From the NCBI RefSeq assembly GCF_965138505.1, contig NZ_CBCSCO010000001.1, positions 620,001 to 684,000 on the forward strand: 64,000 nucleotides of DNA. Direction: 5' to 3'. This stretch comes from Litorimonas haliclonae. GTDB lineage: Bacteria > Pseudomonadota > Alphaproteobacteria > Caulobacterales > Maricaulaceae. The translations under genes were made by a program, and so were the position numbers. Shown here piece by piece: positions 60,245-64,000 of the stretch. A model generated the notes under the pieces. It was given only the letters and a program-made list of their open reading frames with translations, was not told where the DNA came from and ran no database searches. Each line of letters starts with the position of its first letter. The first letter of the stretch is position 1.

Positions 60245-61696
60245 TTAGCTCTTAACAGCTTTGGCCACTCGGTCGCCCAAGTCGGCGTCCACATTATGCC
60301 AATATTCGAGCGCGCGTTCCAATACAGGTTCAGAAACCCCTGCCTTGAGGTGCCCTGCAATGTTATTGACGAGACGCTCCCGAGCGGCATCATCCATCAC
60401 CTCGCGAACCAAAATTCCGGCTTGCGTCCAATCATCATCATCTTCGCGAAGCGTGTAGGCCTTGCGCACCATATCCCCGTCCGCGTGCCATAAACCACCA
60501 TCATCTGTCAGCGACGGATCGGCAGACGGGCCGCCTTTGGAATTTGGTGCGTAAACAGGGTCGGTGACATTTTCCGTCCGGCCGGCACCGTCCTTGCTGT
60601 AGCTGTGCACGGGCGATTTCGGTTTGTTGACCGGAATCTGCTTGTAATTCACGCCAAGCCTTGCCCTGTGAGCATCAGCATAAGCGAAACCGCGTCCGAG
60701 CAACATTTTGTCAGGGCTCAGTCCAATTCCCGGCACCAGATTATTTGGCTCAAAGGCGGCCTGTTCAATCTCTGTATGGAAGTCAGTTGGATTGCGCGTA
60801 AGCGTTAGCTTACCGACCTTGATCAACGGATAATCATCATGTGGCCAGACCTTGGTTAGATCGAACGGATTTAACCGATAAGTCTTGGCGTCTTCAAACT
60901 CCATGATCTGCACGGACAATGTCCAGCTTGGATGATCGCCATTTGCAATAGAGTTAAAGAGATCGCGGCGGTGATAATCACTATCCTCACCCGCCAGCTT
61001 GTCGGCCTCTTCCTGCGTCAGGAAGTCATTTCCCTGATCCGTTTCAAAGTGATATTTCACCCAAAACTTCTCGCCCTTTGCATTGATCCACATATAGGTG
61101 TGGCTGGAAAATCCGTCCATGTGGCGATATGATTTGGGAATCCCCCGATCGCCCATCAGCCAAGTGACCTGATGCGCGGACTCGGGAGACAGGGTCCAAA
61201 AATCCCACTGCATGTCATGGTCACGCAGACCATTATCCGCTCGGCGTTTTTGCGAACGAATGAAATGCTGAAACTTCATTGGATCGCGGATGAAAAAGAC
61301 CGGCGTATTATTGCCGACCATGTCGTAATTGCCTTCGGAGGTGTAGAACTTGATCGAGAATCCGCGCGGGTCACGCCACGTATCCGGACTTCCGCGCTCG
61401 CCGGCGACAGTCGAGAAACGCATTAATGTATCTGTCTTGGTGCCCGGCTGGAAGACGGCGGCTCTTGTGTACTGACTGACGTCTTCGGTGACTTCGAAAT
61501 GCCCGAAAGCGCCGCTTCCTTTGGCGTGGGGTTGACGCTCAGGGATTCGTTCGCGATTGAAATTCGCCATTTGCTCAATCAGGTAGTGATCGTTCAAAAC
61601 GATCGGGCCGTCGCGGCCTACGGTCAATGAGTGCTCGTCGCTAGCGACCGGGATTCCTGCATCAGTTGTCGTGGGGGGCGTTTTCTTATCAGTCAT
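60245..61696 (-). CDS. katA: Monofunctional heme catalase (KatA type)
   Basis: This 483-residue enzyme disproportionates hydrogen peroxide. The active-site His is in ERQPHAKGSGAFGHFEV, the catalytic Asn region is NYDMVGNNTPVFFIRDP, and the proximal Tyr is in GRGFAYADAHRARLG. This is the small-subunit, NADPH-binding clade by length. No oxyR is adjacent. Its neighbours rpsA and an iron-sulfur scaffold gene are not obviously functionally linked, apart from stress exposure of iron-sulfur clusters. Confidence 0.96.
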   Translation of the reverse strand: MTDKKTPPTTTDAGIPVASDEHSLTVGRDGPIVLNDHYLIEQMANFNRERIPERQPHAKGSGAFGHFEVTEDVSQYTRAAVFQPGTKTDTLMRFSTVAGERGSPDTWRDPRGFSIKFYTSEGNYDMVGNNTPVFFIRDPMKFQHFIRSQKRRADNGLRDHDMQWDFWTLSPESAHQVTWLMGDRGIPKSYRHMDGFSSHTYMWINAKGEKFWVKYHFETDQGNDFLTQEEADKLAGEDSDYHRRDLFNSIANGDHPSWTLSVQIMEFEDAKTYRLNPFDLTKVWPHDDYPLIKVGKLTLTRNPTDFHTEIEQAAFEPNNLVPGIGLSPDKMLLGRGFAYADAHRARLGVNYKQIPVNKPKSPVHSYSKDGAGRTENVTDPVYAPNSKGGPSADPSLTDDGGLWHADGDMVRKAYTLREDDDDWTQAGILVREVMDDAARERLVNNIAGHLKAGVSEPVLERALEYWHNVDADLGDRVAKAVKS

Positions 61697-61824
61697 GGAT
61701 GGGCTTTCTTTCTAGAGGTCAAGCTATAGATTAACGAGCCACCGTAAAAACCGTTCCTGTCTCAATCCGATTTAGTTCGAACACACAGAGAGATGCGAGG
61801 TGCGTTAGGTCTCACCCCAGATAA

Positions 61825-62247
61825 TTATTTTTCGAGAGCCACTTTCACGGCCTCCACCGCCGCTTCAAACGCCAGAAGTGTGGACGTATGCCGCGCCGGA
61901 TAGGCGGAGACGCCTTTAAGCAATTCGAGCCGGGTAAAGCGCCCTTCAGGGGAAGGGCCGCCTGATTTCAAAATGGCTTTCAACGAATTCCGTGCCTCTA
62001 TCAATTCCGGCAAAGTCGCGCCGACAATCTGCTCTTTCAAAATCGCCGCGCTCGCCTGCCCCAAGGCGCAAGCCTGAACCCGCAGAGCCGCCTCGCCAAC
62101 TGCGTCGCCATCCATATTGACGTCAATTTCCAGCCAAGACCCACAAAGTTTGGAAACTTTGCGAGACGTGCCGTCAGGCTCTTCCAAACGCTCGTTTCGA
62201 AGGCTCGAAGACAAAGTCAGAATATCGCTATTATAAAGGTCATCCAT
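61825..62247 (-). CDS. IscU/NifU-N-like iron-sulfur scaffold protein
   Basis: This 140-residue protein is of the IscU/SufU-type scaffold fold, in a form common in alphaproteobacteria. Cluster-ligand positions are Cys in SKLCGSWLEI and VQACALGQASA; the third usual Cys position is replaced in PARHTSTLLAFEA by Arg-His. It may bind clusters with other ligands or act as a sulfur-transfer scaffold. It is divergent from cysK. The long name 'iron-sulfur cluster assembly scaffold' is usually given to these proteins, but the role is not established here. Confidence 0.83.
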   Translation of the reverse strand: MDDLYNSDILTLSSSLRNERLEEPDGTSRKVSKLCGSWLEIDVNMDGDAVGEAALRVQACALGQASAAILKEQIVGATLPELIEARNSLKAILKSGGPSPEGRFTRLELLKGVSAYPARHTSTLLAFEAAVEAVKVALEK

Positions 62248-62348
62248 AGAGACCTCTATATAGGCAGGTCTTTCAATTTATCCATATACCTTTCACTTTG
62301 GCGCAGCTTTCCCATATAGTTGATATAATTCAAGCAGGAGAAACTCTT

Positions 62349-63329
62349 ATGCCTTCAGCCGCCCGTGGAAAAATTTACGACAATATTCTGGAAACGATGG
62401 GCGGCACGCCTATCATTCGCCTGCCCCGAATAACCGAAGGCATTTCGGCTGACCTCGTGTTCAAGCTTGAATTTTTTAATCCAATTGCCTCTGTCAAAGA
62501 CCGCATTGGCATCGCGATGATTGAGGATTTGGAAAAATCCGGCAAGCTTAAGCCGGGCGGGACGATTATCGAACCGACCTCTGGCAATACCGGTATCGCC
62601 ATCGCTTTCGCCGCCGCCGCTAAAGGTTATAAAGCTATACTCGTCATGCCCGAAAGCATGTCAGTTGAGCGCCGCAAGATGATGAAACTGCTCGGCGCAG
62701 AACTGGTCCTGACAGAGGCCTCCGGCGGCATTCCCGGCGCTATCGAGAAAGCTGAAGAGCTGGTGAAAAATACACCTGGGGCGGTGAAAGCCGGACAGTT
62801 TACCAATCCCGCCAACCCAGCGATTCATTATGCCACCACAGGCCCTGAAATTTGGACGGATTGCGACGGCAAGGTTGATGTCTTTATCGCAGGTGTAGGC
62901 ACAGGCGGGACGCTCACGGGCGCGGGACGCTATTTGAAAGAGAAGAATCCCGACTGCCAAGTTATTGCCATTGAGCCAACCGACTCTCCCGTGATTTCGA
63001 AAGGCGAAAAAGGTCCGCATAAAATCCAAGGCATTGGCGCAGGCTTCATTCCGGACGTTCTGGACAAAAGCCTTATCGACGATGTCGTTCTAATTGAAAA
63101 CGACACAGCCTTTGCCACGGCCAAACAAGTGGCCTCGAAAGACGGCGTGCCTGTTGGCATTTCTTCGGGCGCAGCTATCGCAGCAGCGCTGAAAGTCGGG
63201 GCGCGGCCCGAAATGAAAAGCAAACGGATTGTCACCATCATTCCAAGCTTTGCTGAGCGCTATCTCTCAACCCCTCTTTTTGACGATGATGTCCCTGCCG
63301 CTGACGGCAAAAAGTCTAACGCGCCCTAA
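62349..63329 (+). CDS. cysK: Cysteine synthase A
   Basis: This 326-residue PLP enzyme makes cysteine from O-acetylserine and sulfide. The PLP Lys50 is in NPIASVKDRIG, the substrate-binding loop is PTSGNTGIA, and the phosphate loop is GVGTGGTLTGAG. The ATG at 62349 is preceded by an AGGAGA ribosome-binding site; the open frame from 62298 adds a stretch with no family similarity. It is followed after two bases by a moeB/thiF-type gene, suggesting coupling of sulfur assimilation and sulfur-carrier activation. Confidence 0.96.
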   Translation: MPSAARGKIYDNILETMGGTPIIRLPRITEGISADLVFKLEFFNPIASVKDRIGIAMIEDLEKSGKLKPGGTIIEPTSGNTGIAIAFAAAAKGYKAILVMPESMSVERRKMMKLLGAELVLTEASGGIPGAIEKAEELVKNTPGAVKAGQFTNPANPAIHYATTGPEIWTDCDGKVDVFIAGVGTGGTLTGAGRYLKEKNPDCQVIAIEPTDSPVISKGEKGPHKIQGIGAGFIPDVLDKSLIDDVVLIENDTAFATAKQVASKDGVPVGISSGAAIAAALKVGARPEMKSKRIVTIIPSFAERYLSTPLFDDDVPAADGKKSNAP

Positions 63330-63331
63330 AC

Positions 63332-64000
63332 ATGCGTCCGGATCAAATTGACCGTTATGCCCGGCATCTGGTTTTAAAAGAAATCGGAGGGCCGGGTCAG
63401 GCGGCTTTACTTGACGCAAAAGTCGCTATTATCGGCGCCGGAGGCCTTGGCGGCCCGGCGGCGCTTTATTTGGCGGCGGCAGGTGTCGGGCACATTACGC
63501 TCATTGATGATGATGAGGTCGATCTTTCTAATTTACAGAGGCAGATTCAATTCTCCGAAGCTGACATTGGAAACGCCAAGGTTGATAGCTTGGCCAAACG
63601 GCTCTCAGGCCTCAACCAAGACGTCTTTATTCGGCCAGTTCGGGAAAAGCTTACGCAAGAAAATGCTGCGGAGCTTTTACGAGGACATGACCTAATTTTG
63701 GATGGCGTAGATGATTTTGAAACCCGTTTCGCGGTCAATGAAGCCAGTCTGAAATTGAACACTCCTCTCATCTCGGGAGCCTTGGGACGCTTTAAGGGAC
63801 AGATTAGTTTATTCAATGCGGACCTAAGCGCCCCCTGCTACCGCTGCTTAGTTCCGGACATTCCGCCTGACGCAGAAACCTGCGCGCAAGTTGGAATTGT
63901 CGGCGCTCTCGCCGGGATTATCGGCGCACAAATGGGGTTAGAGGCGATTAAATATATTACCGATGCGGGACAAAACCTGTCAGGGCGGCTCTATCTATTT
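63332..64000 (+). CDS. MoeB/ThiF-family sulfur-carrier adenylyltransferase, partial
   Basis: The first 223 codons of an E1-like enzyme run off the right edge. It starts MRPDQIDRYARHLVLKEIGG, has the nucleotide-binding loop VAIIGAGGLGGPAALYLA, the conserved Asp/Arg block DDDEVDLSNLQRQIQF, VDDFETRFAVNEA and a zinc-binding CYRC. These enzymes adenylate the C-terminus of MoaD, ThiS or CysO-like carriers. The position 2 bp after cysK fits a MoeB or a sulfur-carrier pathway enzyme; an additional rhodanese domain, if present, would lie beyond the window. Confidence 0.92.
   Translation, partial: MRPDQIDRYARHLVLKEIGGPGQAALLDAKVAIIGAGGLGGPAALYLAAAGVGHITLIDDDEVDLSNLQRQIQFSEADIGNAKVDSLAKRLSGLNQDVFIRPVREKLTQENAAELLRGHDLILDGVDDFETRFAVNEASLKLNTPLISGALGRFKGQISLFNADLSAPCYRCLVPDIPPDAETCAQVGIVGALAGIIGAQMGLEAIKYITDAGQNLSGRLYLF

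Noticed and set aside
1..64000. CRISPR arrays, insertion sequences, prophage or attachment sites
   Set aside because: No regularly spaced repeats, transposase, integrase or phage structural genes were seen anywhere in the window.

Overview
The window looks like a chromosomal segment of an aerobic marine-type alphaproteobacterium, most likely Caulobacterales/Hyphomonadales (Hyphomonadaceae or Robiginitomaculaceae relatives). The inference rests on gene content: an ECF11-type sigma factor with a ChrR-like anti-sigma factor, class I lysyl-tRNA synthetase, an alphaproteobacterial ribonuclease D, a short NrdA without an ATP cone, tandem DUF547 proteins, a TerC protein, and an str-S10-spc-alpha ribosomal superoperon that runs into adk and rpoA. 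No phage, insertion sequence or CRISPR array was seen. The DNA is gene-dense and of moderate GC.

Layout. 1-13.9 kb: end of a free methionine sulfoxide reductase gene, a renalase-like FAD oxidoreductase, gap followed by a very divergent PEP-carboxylase-like gene, a DUF885 metallopeptidase lipoprotein, the ECF sigma/ChrR pair, uvrB with a secreted rhodanese, a sterol-desaturase-family hydroxylase and glpK. 14-16 kb: a CAT-anticodon tRNA and two tandem DUF547 exported proteins. 16-35 kb (minus strand): 29 translation, secretion and transcription genes from rpsL to rplQ, ended by a strong terminator at 16026-16053. 35-45.6 kb: TerC membrane protein, ynbE-ydbL, a divergent DUF2141 // membrane protein-winged-helix module with paired palindromes, a MATE transporter, pyrD with DUF952, amtB, an S24-type repressor and two uncharacterised exported proteins. 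45.6-53.4 kb: class I lysS, an outer-membrane-like protein, nrdA behind a near-consensus NrdR promoter, a glycosyltransferase, and an SPFH-Arc-DUF4177-DUF4177 operon containing two very short genes. 53.5-58.3 kb: ribonuclease D, lptC (fused to an LptA-like domain), lptA, lptB, a receiver-only response regulator, mscL, ihfB. 58.3-64 kb: rpsA, katA, an IscU-like scaffold protein, cysK and the start of a moeB-type gene.

Main points of interest: ribosomal protein L15 carries a C-terminal domain that I recognise as DUF2853, joined by an Ala/Lys-rich linker; LptC is fused to a second LptA-like domain homologous to the adjacent LptA; the PEP-carboxylase-like protein lacks several residues considered essential in the family; nrdA has two NrdR boxes over its promoter and then a terminator-like hairpin in its leader; the ChrR-like anti-sigma factor keeps its cupin metal ligands but seems to lack the usual N-terminal zinc ligands; and an SPFH/Arc/DUF4177 operon has a palindrome over its promoter. 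All family assignments are from reading the sequence, with no database search.
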